From: Poa pratensis
Taxonomy: Eukaryota > Streptophyta > Magnoliopsida > Poales > Poaceae
DNA length: 64,000 nt
Direction: 5' to 3'
Assembly: GCA_947311845.1 (NCBI GenBank)
Contig: CAMZMU010000055.1
Location: 25,942,266-26,006,265 of the forward strand
A program made the position numbers and the translations under genes. The notes beneath the pieces were generated by a model. It saw only the letters and a list, made by a program, of their open reading frames with translations. It had not been told where the DNA came from and did not search any database. This document shows, in pieces, positions 1 to 9,670 of this stretch (within the stretch, counting starts at the first letter, position 1; every line of letters starts with the position of its first letter).

Positions 1-1386
1 CTGGCTCGGGCCTCCGCTGCCGTCGATCTTTCTTCCCGAAGCTTCGTCTTGACCTAAAAACGACTATATATAGACCCCCAGGGCTTTCGCGAAAGGGAGC
101 GCCGCAAACACAGAAACACGAAAAGAGATCTGGAGCTGAAGTGGAGGAGGAAAACTCCGGCGGGGCGCTGCCGGTGTGGTCTCCTTCCCCTCCAACAACA
201 TCTCCACCGACACCATGATGAAGAGGGAGTAGTCCACCCTGGACTATGGGTTTGTGGAAGTAACTTATGTATCTCTCCTCTCTATGAGCTTCACTAATTA
301 GTACCGTATGAGCTGCTGAACATGATTACGGTCATCTATGTAATTCCTTTGTGGTGGATCTTTATTATGAGTTAATACATGTTTGAAATTGCAATGGTTT
401 TGTTTCAGTTATGAAAGTAGATGCATATTATGTACCCCGTTCTTATTTACTTGTCATGATCAAGCATGTTTATGAGAGCATGTGAGGGGGAACGTGTGCA
501 TTATTTGGAGTAACGGGGGGTGGCTAGTGCAGTGAACGTGAGAGAAAGTTCTGCGATCCACTTGGGTTTTCTACCTTACTTTGCTGCCTCACTAGGGATA
601 AACAAAAATACCATGCCACCGAAGAGTGGATGTGACCTTGGCCACTATCTCCATGACTAGATCTAGCATGTTTTATTTAACTTCATGTCATTGAACTTAT
701 TGCTATGCTCTGATTTATCTTAATTACTAAGGTGTTACGATTTAGTTCGCATCTTGGTGGTGCTTTAGAGAGAGAACAACTTATACTTGAGATCTCTATG
801 TTATGACGTGATGCCCATATTATTAATAACTTGTCAAATCATGTCTTGCCATCTTTCATGTTAATTTTAGTGTTCCATTGTCTACCACGTTATTAAGAGA
901 GAGTGCATTTGTGAAACCATGAACCCTGGTCCATTTTTAATCATAAGAAACACCTTTCCAACACTTTTATCACCACTTTTGTTTGCTGCCATTATTAAAT
1001 CCGAAAATTCAAAAACACTTTTACATCTTGCATTCATCATAAAAAACCCAAAAATATCATTTATCATTACTACCATCATCCTTGCATATTTATTTTACCA
1101 TCATTGCATTTTTACTATTGTTTGCATATTTATTTTTATTCTCACACCTTGTGCTTGACAACCACTTGGTGAGGTTGAGGGCACAAAACAATTTATTTTG
1201 TTGCAGGTTCTCAAGAGAAGGATAAGAAGATAACACCTGAAATACTGGTTCCCCGAGAGTTCGATATTAAACCCTCGAGTCACCCTCGTGGGGAAAACTG
1301 TCTTCCACTACTACATACACTCTGCACTTGGAGTCTCAACCTAACCCATTTACTTTTCACTCAGGTACCACGCGAAGGGGCTAGCA
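1..1386 (+). mobile_element. LTR of element A, plus orientation, 5' end cut by the window
   Basis: This segment is closely matched, in reverse complement, by 5116 to about 6514, so it is the same LTR in the opposite orientation. It ends in CTAGCA at 1381-1386 and is followed after a short spacer by a primer-binding-site core (TGGCGCC). It therefore reads LTR then leader from left to right. Roughly 330 bp of the LTR should lie before base 1. Short ORFs inside it are LTR sequence on either strand, not genes. Together with the LTR at 5116-6846 it makes a head-to-head arrangement that a simple LTR retrotransposon does not have. Confidence 0.85.
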
Positions 1387-3247
1387 ACTGTTTTCTGGCG
1401 CCATTGTGGGGGAACTACGTGAAGGGCCATCAGTTACTCATTTTGGTCCACAAAGTAAATTCAAATAAAGGTCATTGCAAGTAATAATAGTATCATCAAG
1501 AACTGCACTGGGGTACCTCTTGCCCCTTGACATGAACAAGCCCATGTCAAAACAACAAGACAAACAGACAATGAACAATCTCAGCACTCTTTTATTTACT
1601 ATGGGTATAGCTTTTTATTATGAGGTGCATCACTGAATGAACATTATGGTTATGCTGTAAATTTCCACCATGAATGATGCATGGCTTAGATTAGCGGCCC
1701 AGGCATTTCTCTAACCATTTATACAAACTCTTTGAACTTACTAAGTATCCACATTCATTTCACCCATGATAGGCATCCATAAACAAAAGTACATGACATC
1801 AACTAAATATAAATAAGTGCAATGTTGAAAGCTTGCCATGTGACAGCACATATGGGCTAACTCCCAACCAAAACAATTGTCAAGCCCACAACTTCATAAT
1901 TTTAATCACAATGGTTCATGCTTATTAAATGCAATAAAAGTAAATTGTGCATCAAGTTCGTGAGAGCTTTTAACCAATTTTTCCCATGACAATCAATAAC
2001 ATAAGCATTTAAATTCAGAAATGTAGATAACACAATATAACATGATAAACATACTTGGAATAGCATAAAGCTAATAGGTAGATATGGTGGACTCACTGGA
2101 AAAACTTTGGTTGAAGGTGTTGGGAAACAAGCTTTTTACTTGTTGTAATTTTTGGGCTAGCAATAGGGAGAAAGTTGACCATCTAAATGCATGCATAAGT
2201 GTCCATAGAACTAATCAATCCATGTTAAACCAAGTAAAGTTAAAATTCAACATCTAAACATGGCAAAAGATAGCTCTTGACAACCACTTGCAAATTAACA
2301 TTCATTCAAAGCACATGAATTATGCAACTATATGTATCTTTTAAAATCAACTCAAACATCCCTATCCCAATATATTTAATAGCATCCAACATAATTCAAC
2401 CCAAACTTCCAGTAGCTCTCTCATATATAAATGATAGTGGTGGTCTTATTAACAAACCGAAATAACAAAAGCAAATAAAAAACAGACGCTCCAAGTTTAT
2501 ACGATAAAGTGCTTTGATCGAAAAACAGAAGTTAGACGTGTGCAAACCGAGAGTGTGTTGGTCTAGTGGGGTTGTCTTGACATCCCCAAGCTTATGGTCT
2601 TCACCATCCTTGGATAGCTCTTGGTGCAGCTCCTCTAATCCCTGTGAAAAAACTTCAAAACACCGTTTCTCCCATTTCTTTTCTGTGGGGTGATATTAGT
2701 AGTGATAAACAAATAGGTTCCTTGCTGCATAAAATCCTTAGGAAAAAATTCATATGAATGTCCAGAGAGTATATAATGTTGTATGCCTACTCATAAACTC
2801 AATTGAATCAAAAAGATTCAAGCAAAAAGCTCAAAGAATGCATCAAACAATATCAAGACAGAATCTGTCCAGAAAAACAGCAGCAGCAAAACGCATTTTT
2901 CTACCCTACTTAAACTCGTCAGAAAAATCTCAAAAAATCACGTATACAGAGGATGAAAAGTTGAAGCTACAGTTCAAATTACAGCTCAATCGGAGTTACA
3001 GATAAAAAATGAAAAATCAAACCGTGCACAGACTTCGTGCAGGCAGAAAACTCTCCGAAAATGAATAGCAACTTTTCAAACCCAAAATAGGTAAAACTTG
3101 GTTCTTTATTAAAAATCCAGAAACAAAACTAACAAACTACTCTCTTGTTACAGCAAGAGGACTCAAAGAAAATCTCAAACAAAAACAACCGGGTTGCCTC
3201 CCGTAAAGCGCTTTCTTTATAGCCATATAGCTAGGCTTACTTGATAA

Positions 3248-4722
3248 TCAAAGGGGACGTAGCTCATGAGGGAGCTTGAACCTTGGTGTGTCCCTCTTCC
3301 TTGGGAAGTGTTCATGCATAATACCAGGGTCCCATGGTGTTCTCAAACCAATCAAAATAATAGTCAAGTTGAACCCTAGTTGAGAGAAAAACAAAACACA
3401 AAAGTAATAACAACGAAGTCTAACTTTCTTTCTATGCATTGGCATTTTGTATATGAATGAATCACCATAAATAGAAGTTTCCCAATGCATATTAACAATA
3501 TTTACTTGCAGCATATAATTATTAGTAACATAAAGAGGGTTCTTATCACCTCCTCTTTCATAATAGTTGCAAGTAGTAGAAATAAATTCAACCATATAAC
3601 CACAAGAATCATTCAACTTAGATAATTAGGCACATAAAGAGGATTATTAAATTTATTATGGAATTCATTAGCATGCTTCCCTCTTTCAAAATAGTTAATA
3701 AGATCAATATCAAGTTTAATATCATGGTTGCAACAAAGATTTGGAACTAAAGGTAATTGCAAACCACATAAGTATTTCTCAACATAAGCAAATTTCTCCT
3801 CTATGGTGTAAGTAGGAGAGTTCAAGAACAAAGTAGGACTCTCATGAGTAAGAGTACCATCACAAACAGCAAGTATATCATTTTTATCCTCACATAATTT
3901 AGTAACAACTAAACATGGAGGTTTATCAATAAGCATAGGACCATCATCTAAAGCATTATCATATAGCATATTTAAGCAATACTCCTCATTATCATCAATA
4001 AGTTCACTAGTAGCATTAATAGAAAGTAAAGGAGCATTTTTAGTTTCATCATAATAGCATGGGTTATCATATAGGACCATAGCATTTTCAGTTTCACACT
4101 CATCATAACATGGATTCTCATAAATAACAAAAGATTTTTGAGTTTGAGTGCTATTATCAAATGTTGATGGTGAAGTTGGGAGATCCAACTCTTCCCCAAG
4201 CTTAGGTTGGAGCACATCCATTTCAATCTCCTCTTCACATACTTCCTCTTCCAAGCTTATGTTTTCATCATCCTCTTCCTGCAAAATATTAGTACTTTCC
4301 ATGGAAGCAAGAATTCTTTCTTTAACATAAACATTATCACTAAATTCCTTTTTGCAAAGTTGGAGAAGAATAGAAATGTGTCCTTTCATTACACGAGCTT
4401 CATGACTAGTTGCAAAAAATTTATCAATAAGAAAGTCTATCTCATGGGTTGCAACATAAGCAATATATTTCTCAACTTGTTCTATATCATGGCATGCAAA
4501 TTTACACTCTTGATAAGAAGCAATAATAGGATCACTATTATACTTACATTGATAGAGAGAGTGTTTATAGTCTTTTCTAAAGCAGCAAGTTATATTATGT
4601 AATTCACAAAACTCAGTGGCCATATCATTGAGATGTTCAAGCAATTCAAGCATTCTATTTCCTTCTTTGGTTGATCGGTATTCATAGTAAGCTCCCATAG
4701 TTTTGACATAACCTTTCTCCAT
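3248..4722 (-). pseudogene. Uncharacterised retrotransposon-encoded protein, element A (one frameshift)
   Basis: Two reading frames overlap by 4 nt at 3613-3616. The upstream one (ATG at 4722-4720, 369 codons) and the downstream one (to 3248) together match the single uninterrupted protein of element B at 39532-40761, so a one-base frameshift probably split an originally continuous gene of about 490 codons. Shared features in order: a Tyr-rich start, a Cys/His-containing block (CCFRKDYKH here, CFNESLCYRRHKH in B), a QCKY/QCEY motif, an acidic middle, repeated ENPCY/DNPCY motifs, YDNALDDGPML, NYYERG, and a basic C-terminus (MHRKKVRLR here, LHRKWVRLR in B). I see no CCHC knuckle, protease or RT motif. 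It occupies the gag position. It could be a highly diverged gag or an unrelated accessory protein; I cannot assign a function. Confidence 0.75.
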
Positions 4723-5040
4723 AGCTTAGCATACATATTAAAAACAACACTAGTTTTTATGGGTTTTTTAATTTTTTATGCAAAACTGAAAGTAAAATGA
4801 CACTAATGCAACTTGAAATAACAAATGCAACACAAAAATGCAAAACTGAATATAAATATGCAAACCGAAATATAAAGATGATATGCAAGACAAGAACAAA
4901 ACAAAATAAAATGATTGTAGGTAAAGATGGATAAGATGATGCTCACGTAGGTGCAACCTCCCCAAGCTTAGGTTGTTACACAAGTTGGTGATGAAGTTGA
5001 CTTGATGTGAGTGATCCTTGGATAAACCTTTCAGCTATGG

Positions 5041-5106
5041 TTCCCCGGCAACGGCGCCAGAAAACGTCTTGATGGCCCTTCACGTAGTTACCCCACAACG
5101 GCGCCA
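5041..5106 (-). other. Two primer-binding-site-like sequences in tandem
   Basis: On the minus strand the leader after the LTR contains TGGCGCCGTTGTGGGG (5091-5106) and, about 45 nt further on, TGGCGCCGTTGCCGGGGAA (5041-5059). The second is identical in its core to the PBS of element B at 39348-39365. The first lies at the normal distance from the LTR end. The tRNA primer is not identified here. Confidence 0.7.
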
Positions 5107-5115
5107 GAAAACAGT

Positions 5116-6846
5116 TGCTAGCCCCTTCGCGTGGTACCTGCGTGAAAAGTAAATGGGTTAGGTTGAGACTCCAAGTGCAGAGTGTATGTAGTAGTGGAAG
5201 ACAGTTTTCCCCACGAGGGGTGACTCGAGGGTTTAATATCGAACTCTCGGGGAACCAGTATTTCAGGTGTTATCTCCTTATCCTTCTCTTGAGAACCTGC
5301 AACAAAATAAATTGTTTTGTGCCCTCAACCTCACCAAGTGGTTGTCAAGCACAAGGTGTGAGAATGATAATAAAATAATATGCAAAAATAGTAAATATGC
5401 AATGATGGTAAATAAATATGCAAGGATGATGGTAGTAATGATAAATGATATTTTTGGGTTTTTTATGATGAATGCAAGATGTAAAAGTGTTTTTGTATTT
5501 TCGGATTTAATAATGGCAGCAAACAAAAGTGATGATAAAAGTGTTGGAAAGGTGTTTCTTATGATTAAAAATGGACCGGGGTTCATGGTTTCACAAATGC
5601 ACTCTCTCTTGATAACGTGGTAGACAATGGAACACTAAAATTAACATGTAAGATGGCAAGACATGGTTTGACAAGTTATTAATAATATGGGCATCACGTC
5701 CTAACATAGAGATCTCAAGTATAAGTTGTTCTCTCTCTTATGCTCCACCAAGATGCGAACTAAATCATAACACCTTAGTAATTAAGATAAATCAGAGCAT
5801 AGCAATAAGTTCAATGACATGAAGTTAAAATAAGAACATGCTAGATCTAGTCATGGAGATAGTGGCCAAGGTCACATCCACTCTCCGGTAGCATGGTATT
5901 TTTGTTTATCCCTAGTGAGGCAACAAAGTAAGGTAGAAAACCCAAGTGGATCGCAGAACTTTCTCTCACGTTCACTGCACTAGCCACCCCCCGTTACTCC
6001 AACTAATGCACACGTTCCCCCTCACATGCTCTCATAAACATGCTTGATCATGACAAGTAAATAAGAACGGGGTACATAATATGCATCTACTTTCATAACT
6101 GAAACAAAACCATTGCAATCTCAAACATGTATTAACTCATAATAAAGATCCACCACAAAGGAATTACATAGATGACCGTAATCATGTTCAGCAGCTCATA
6201 CGGTACTAATTAGTGAAGCTCATAGAGAGGAGAGATACATAAGTTACTTCCACAAACCCATAGTCCAGGGGTGGACTACTCCCTCTTCATCATGGTGTCG
6301 GTGGAGATGTTGTTGGAGGGAAGGAGACCACACCGGCAGCGCCCCGCCGGAGTTTTCCCCTCCAATCTTCAGCTCCAGATCTCTGTTTCGTGGTTTCTGT
6401 GTTTCGGCGGCGCTCTCTTTCGCGAAAGCCCTGGGGGTCTATATATAGTCGTTTTTAGGTCAAGACGAAGCTTCGGGAAGAAAGATCGACGGCAGCGGAG
6501 GCCCGAGGGCCAGGATGGGGGACCCCACGCGGTCAGGGAATCTGGCCGCGTGGGCCCACCCCTTTCTGCCTTCTGGTCTCCGTTTCTTCGATTCCTTTGC
6601 GCCTACGTTTCGTTCCTTCCAAAAAAATGATCCCCGTAAAGTTTCAGGTCATTTGGACGTCGTTTGGGTCCCTGAAACATCAAAATATAGAAAAAGGGGT
6701 TTTCTGACAGCGCAGGGTTAATTCCAGAAAAATGGGAAGTTGTTAATTATCCCCAAAACTCAATATAAATCATGAATATAACCCTTATATGATGCAAATA
6801 ACATGTAATAAAATGTAAAGTTCATGTATGCATTTTACATGCATCA
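5116..6846 (-). mobile_element. 5' LTR of element A (minus strand)
   Basis: On the minus strand the LTR starts TGATGCATG at 6846 and ends in TAGCA at 5116, about 1.73 kb, followed by the tandem PBS region. A TATA-like TATATATAG tract lies near 6440-6450. The outer boundary adjoins a broken Mutator-like transposase gene at 6847, so the insertion probably truncated that gene. The expected TSD (ACGGT at 6847-6851) cannot be confirmed because the other end lies outside the window. Confidence 0.8.
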
Positions 6847-6883
6847 ACGGTATATTGACGTATTTCAGAGATAGACGTCGTGA

Positions 6884-7552
6884 ACCGTCGAGCATATTGA
6901 GTATTACCCCAACACACCGTACTGCCGAAAGATAAGAACGTACATGGATAAGAAGATAAAGAAGGCACGGTTGCACACGGTCATTCGTGTTGGTAATGAA
7001 CAAGCGAGGTACGAGGTACGCTTACCGACTGAAAGATTTGGTGCGGGTAATGAGCTTAAGACCCATGAGGTGAGAATTGGACTTGATGCACCCCCAACGT
7101 GCGAGTGCACGTGCAATAAACCGAGACTGCTTCACCTCCCATGTTCTCATGTGCTAGCAGTTTGTGGTCAGATGGGGATGAACCCAATAAGTTTCGTGTC
7201 TCCGTATTACATGAAGGAGGCAGTGGTTCAAACTTGGACCGGGGAGATGACAGGATTTAGGGTAGTTGGTAACTTCAACAAGATTACCCCACTGGAAATA
7301 CAATATGTTCCGGATCCCGCTCTAATGAGAACTAGCAGAGGAAGACGGAAGTCGCGTCGAATCCGGAATGATATGGATGAGTCCGAAGCCGGTGGACCCA
7401 CTCAACAGTGCTTGTTATGCACTAATTTCGGACACAGAGAGAAGTACTGTCCCAAATACGGCCTTGGACCTGCTCCTGATCCTGCAACCATTCCTGTTCC
7501 TGGTCGTGGTCGAGGAAACCGAGGGCGAAGCGGACGTGGGCAACGTGGCTAG
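6884..7552 (+). pseudogene. Mutator-like (MULE) transposase, C-terminal fragment
   Basis: The frame is open from 6884 (after TGA at 6881) to the stop at 7552. The visible protein carries a SWIM zinc finger (CECTCN followed by LPCSHVLAVC, roughly residues 53-75 counting from the ATG at 6944), then a basic linker, then a CCHC zinc knuckle (CLLC, TNFGH, REKYC pattern) and a Gly/Arg-rich tail. This order is typical of the C-terminal part of plant MuDR/FAR1-type transposases; the DDE catalytic domain would lie upstream and is missing. The gene is cut at 6847 by LTR element A. It would have acted in the nucleus on its own element's ends. The plant-mobile-domain gene directly downstream is a common neighbour of such transposases. 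Confidence 0.85.
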
Positions 7553-7715
7553 CACTGTGGTTAAATTTGTATGCGTATGAACTATGTTATAATTTTTACG
7601 TGTCCGAACTATGTTATAATTTGTAAGTGTCAGAACTATGTTGTTATTTGTAAGTGTCCGAACTATGTTGGTATTTGTAAGTGTCTGAACTATGTTTTTT
7701 ATCTGTACCGTACAG

Positions 7716-8672
7716 ATGGCTTCATATGTTTTGCTTAATGGAGCGATCGATGGAAAACATCGCGCTAGGCTGTGGGAGAATGGTAAAGTACCAAATCTCG
7801 TGCGTACACGGGGTCCATCCTACAACTGGATGATACACCCTGATTGGGTTGATCGGTACGTACACCGGGTCCATAATTTTGTTATCATTCATGATGCGAT
7901 TAACATTATTTGATATAATTTTTTTTGTACAGGTTGACTTGGTCTGGTATGCTACCTATAGCACGCCTAGTTGAGGCGACTCCTCGGGAGTGGTTACATC
8001 ATCCACCAGATCAGCTCGGGGACGCAGATATTGATGTCCAGATGGATGCATCTCGACGCGTCAACATAGACAGGTCACTGCTTAGCTGTTTAGTTGACCG
8101 ATGGAGGCCCGAGACCCACACTTTTCACTTCCCATGCGGGGAGATGGCACGACACTTCAGGATGTGTCATTTTTGTTGGGTCTCCCATTGGCGGGCGCGG
8201 TCGTAGGTCCTTTACAGGCTCCAGGTAATTGGCGTGACGAGATGCAGGCACGTTTCGCAGGTTTACATCCGGAAAACCTGCTCTTGCCAAACCAGAAACA
8301 CGGTCCTCGGGTTTCTTTTTTGAGCAAGTTTCAGGTAAGATTGTTACAATTATGCCGTTTATTTTTAACTATCAACAAACCTGTACTTACCCAGTTTCTG
8401 TTGTATGATCAATGCAGATAGGTGCTCTTGGATACCCTGAGGTCGCCTTGACTGAACAGCAGATTACTAGATGTTTGGAGGCATACCTGATGTGGCTGTT
8501 CGGCAAGGTGATGTTCACAGAGTCCCACATCGACACTATTTCTGTGAGCTTCATCGATATAGCGCGAGAGATTACGGAGGCACAACAACTTGAGGACATA
8601 GTGCCACGGAGTTTTGGTTCTGCTGTCTTAGCCGCCACGTATCTTTCTTTGTGCACCGTGTCCTCGAATTAA
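7716..8672 (+). pseudogene. Plant mobile domain (PMD, MAIN-like) gene, frameshifted
   Basis: Three exons with good splice sites are inferred: 7716-7855, 7933-8334 and 8418-8672 (stop at 8670-8672). Exon 1 starts with an ATG and joins exon 2 in frame. Exon 2 contains the hallmark block LVDRWRPETHTF, PCGEM, LQDVSFLLGLPLAG of the PMD family (also annotated as phosphatase-7 long-form-like or MAINTENANCE OF MERISTEMS-like). A one-base shift between PCGEM and LQDVS, near 8147, breaks the frame, so I call it a pseudogene. PMD genes are known both as host genes and as passengers of Mutator-like elements; the adjacent MULE remnant favours the second. A base-calling error is the alternative to decay. 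Confidence 0.75.
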
Positions 8673-8752
8673 TGTTTAAAATAATATTATTTAAAAAAAT
8701 TCCTCGTTGGAGCTCTCGACGCTTGCATGGACGCCAGGATTATTTCCTGGTT

Positions 8753-8908
8753 CCTTTTCCGCTTAAGCGTCTAATTAAGCGTGCACATGCCCTTTGAAAA
8801 CAACAACTCGACACTACGGGAAAATACCCAGTTTCCGACGGCCTTTTCCGCTCAAGCGTCTAATTAAGTGCCCAGTGCTGCACATGCCCTTTGAAAACAA
8901 CAACTCGA
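8753..8908 (+). repeat. Duplicated CACTA left terminus with flank
   Basis: The sequence starting CCTTTTCCGC at 8753 recurs at 8842, and CACTACGGGAAAATACC occurs at both 8812 and 8909, each preceded by CGA. The spacing of the two CACTA ends is 97 bp. Only about 30 bp of terminus follows the first copy before host-like flank resumes. This is a short tandem duplication that includes part of the element and part of its flank. Confidence 0.8.
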
Positions 8909-8929
8909 CACTACGGGAAAATACCTAGT

Positions 8930-9297
8930 TTCCGACGGCCTTTTCTTTGCCGACGGTTTTTTTCTGGGCCGTCGGCATACAGTGCATGTCCCGACGGCTT
9001 TTACAGTGGCTGTCGGCAAAGCCATACCATCGGCATACATAATCTTTGCCGACGGCCTTACTCGTGCGGCCGTCGGCATACCGGGGCCGTCGGCATACAT
9101 CAAACTTTTGACGACGGTTGCCGTCGGCGTATACAAGACCGTCGGCATGTCGGCCGCCACGTGGCAGTCCCGTTTGTTCACCGACGGAAGTCTAACAGCG
9201 GCAGCTATATGCCGACGGCCCACGTGGCAGTCCCGTTTGTTCACCGACGGAAGTCTAACAGCGGCAGCTATATGCCGACGGCCGGCCGTCGGCATAT
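8930..9297. repeat. CACTA left subterminal repeats
   Basis: More than a dozen copies of CCGACGGC or its complement, many extended to GCCGTCGGCAT, lie here in both orientations. Within the block a 63-bp unit starting CACGTGGCAGTCCCG is duplicated in tandem (9158 and 9221). The apparent ORFs here result from the repeat and are not genes. Confidence 0.85.
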
Positions 9298-9326
9298 CTT
9301 TTTTCTGCTTCAAAAAATATATGTGC

Positions 9327-9411
9327 AGAAGCAAGATTCGAACCCAGCACCTTCTAGCACCAATCGCTTACAGTGATGAGATAACCATCTGACCAGTTGG
9401 TCTTTGCTGTA
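9327..9411 (-). other. tRNA-like sequence (SINE or tRNA remnant)
   Basis: On the minus strand the segment contains a B-box-like GGGTTCGAATC and, about 45 nt upstream, ACTGGTCAGATGGTTA resembling an A box, with weakly pairing ends (AGCAAAG and CTTGCTT). The spacing suits a tRNA or a tRNA-derived SINE head. Stem pairing is imperfect and I do not call a functional tRNA or an anticodon. Confidence 0.35.
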
Positions 9412-9670
9412 CAGACATGAGTTACTCTTCTATATGTATAGTATTTTCACAGTAGTACTAAACTTAAAAAAAAATGTTTGAAGAACAGTTTGAAATATTT
9501 GTGTATACATAATTATTTATTTATAACACTTATAAGAAAAAATATATTTTTCTCAAATATATTTCCATACATAATTATTTATTGCGTTCAAATACATTTA
9601 CACATATATCTGCACCATTTATAAGTACAATTATATTGTGCCAAATATATTTGCATACATATTTTTCCCC

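Larger units (their letters stand above)
1387..5115 (-). mobile_element. Internal region of non-autonomous LTR retrotransposon A
   Basis: Read on the minus strand from 5115, this holds a leader with two primer-binding-site-like sequences, an untranslated stretch, one ORF (4722 to 3248) and then about 1.8 kb without a long ORF. No protease, reverse transcriptase, RNase H or integrase is visible, so the element must be non-autonomous. The layout (LTR, PBS, single ORF, long AT-rich 3' region) matches element B at 37710-45058. The first ~45 bp on the left (1387-1431) instead belong to the plus-oriented leader; the strand switch occurs near 1431, directly after GGGCCATCA. No 3' polypurine tract or co-oriented 3' LTR is present on the left. 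Confidence 0.8.

Noticed and set aside
8930..9297. CRISPR-like array from regularly recurring CCGTCGGC
   Set aside because: Units are short, in both orientations, irregularly spaced and confined to CACTA termini in a plant genome.
9327..9411. Functional tRNA gene
   Set aside because: Acceptor and other stems pair poorly and the sequence lies inside transposon termini; kept only as tRNA-like.
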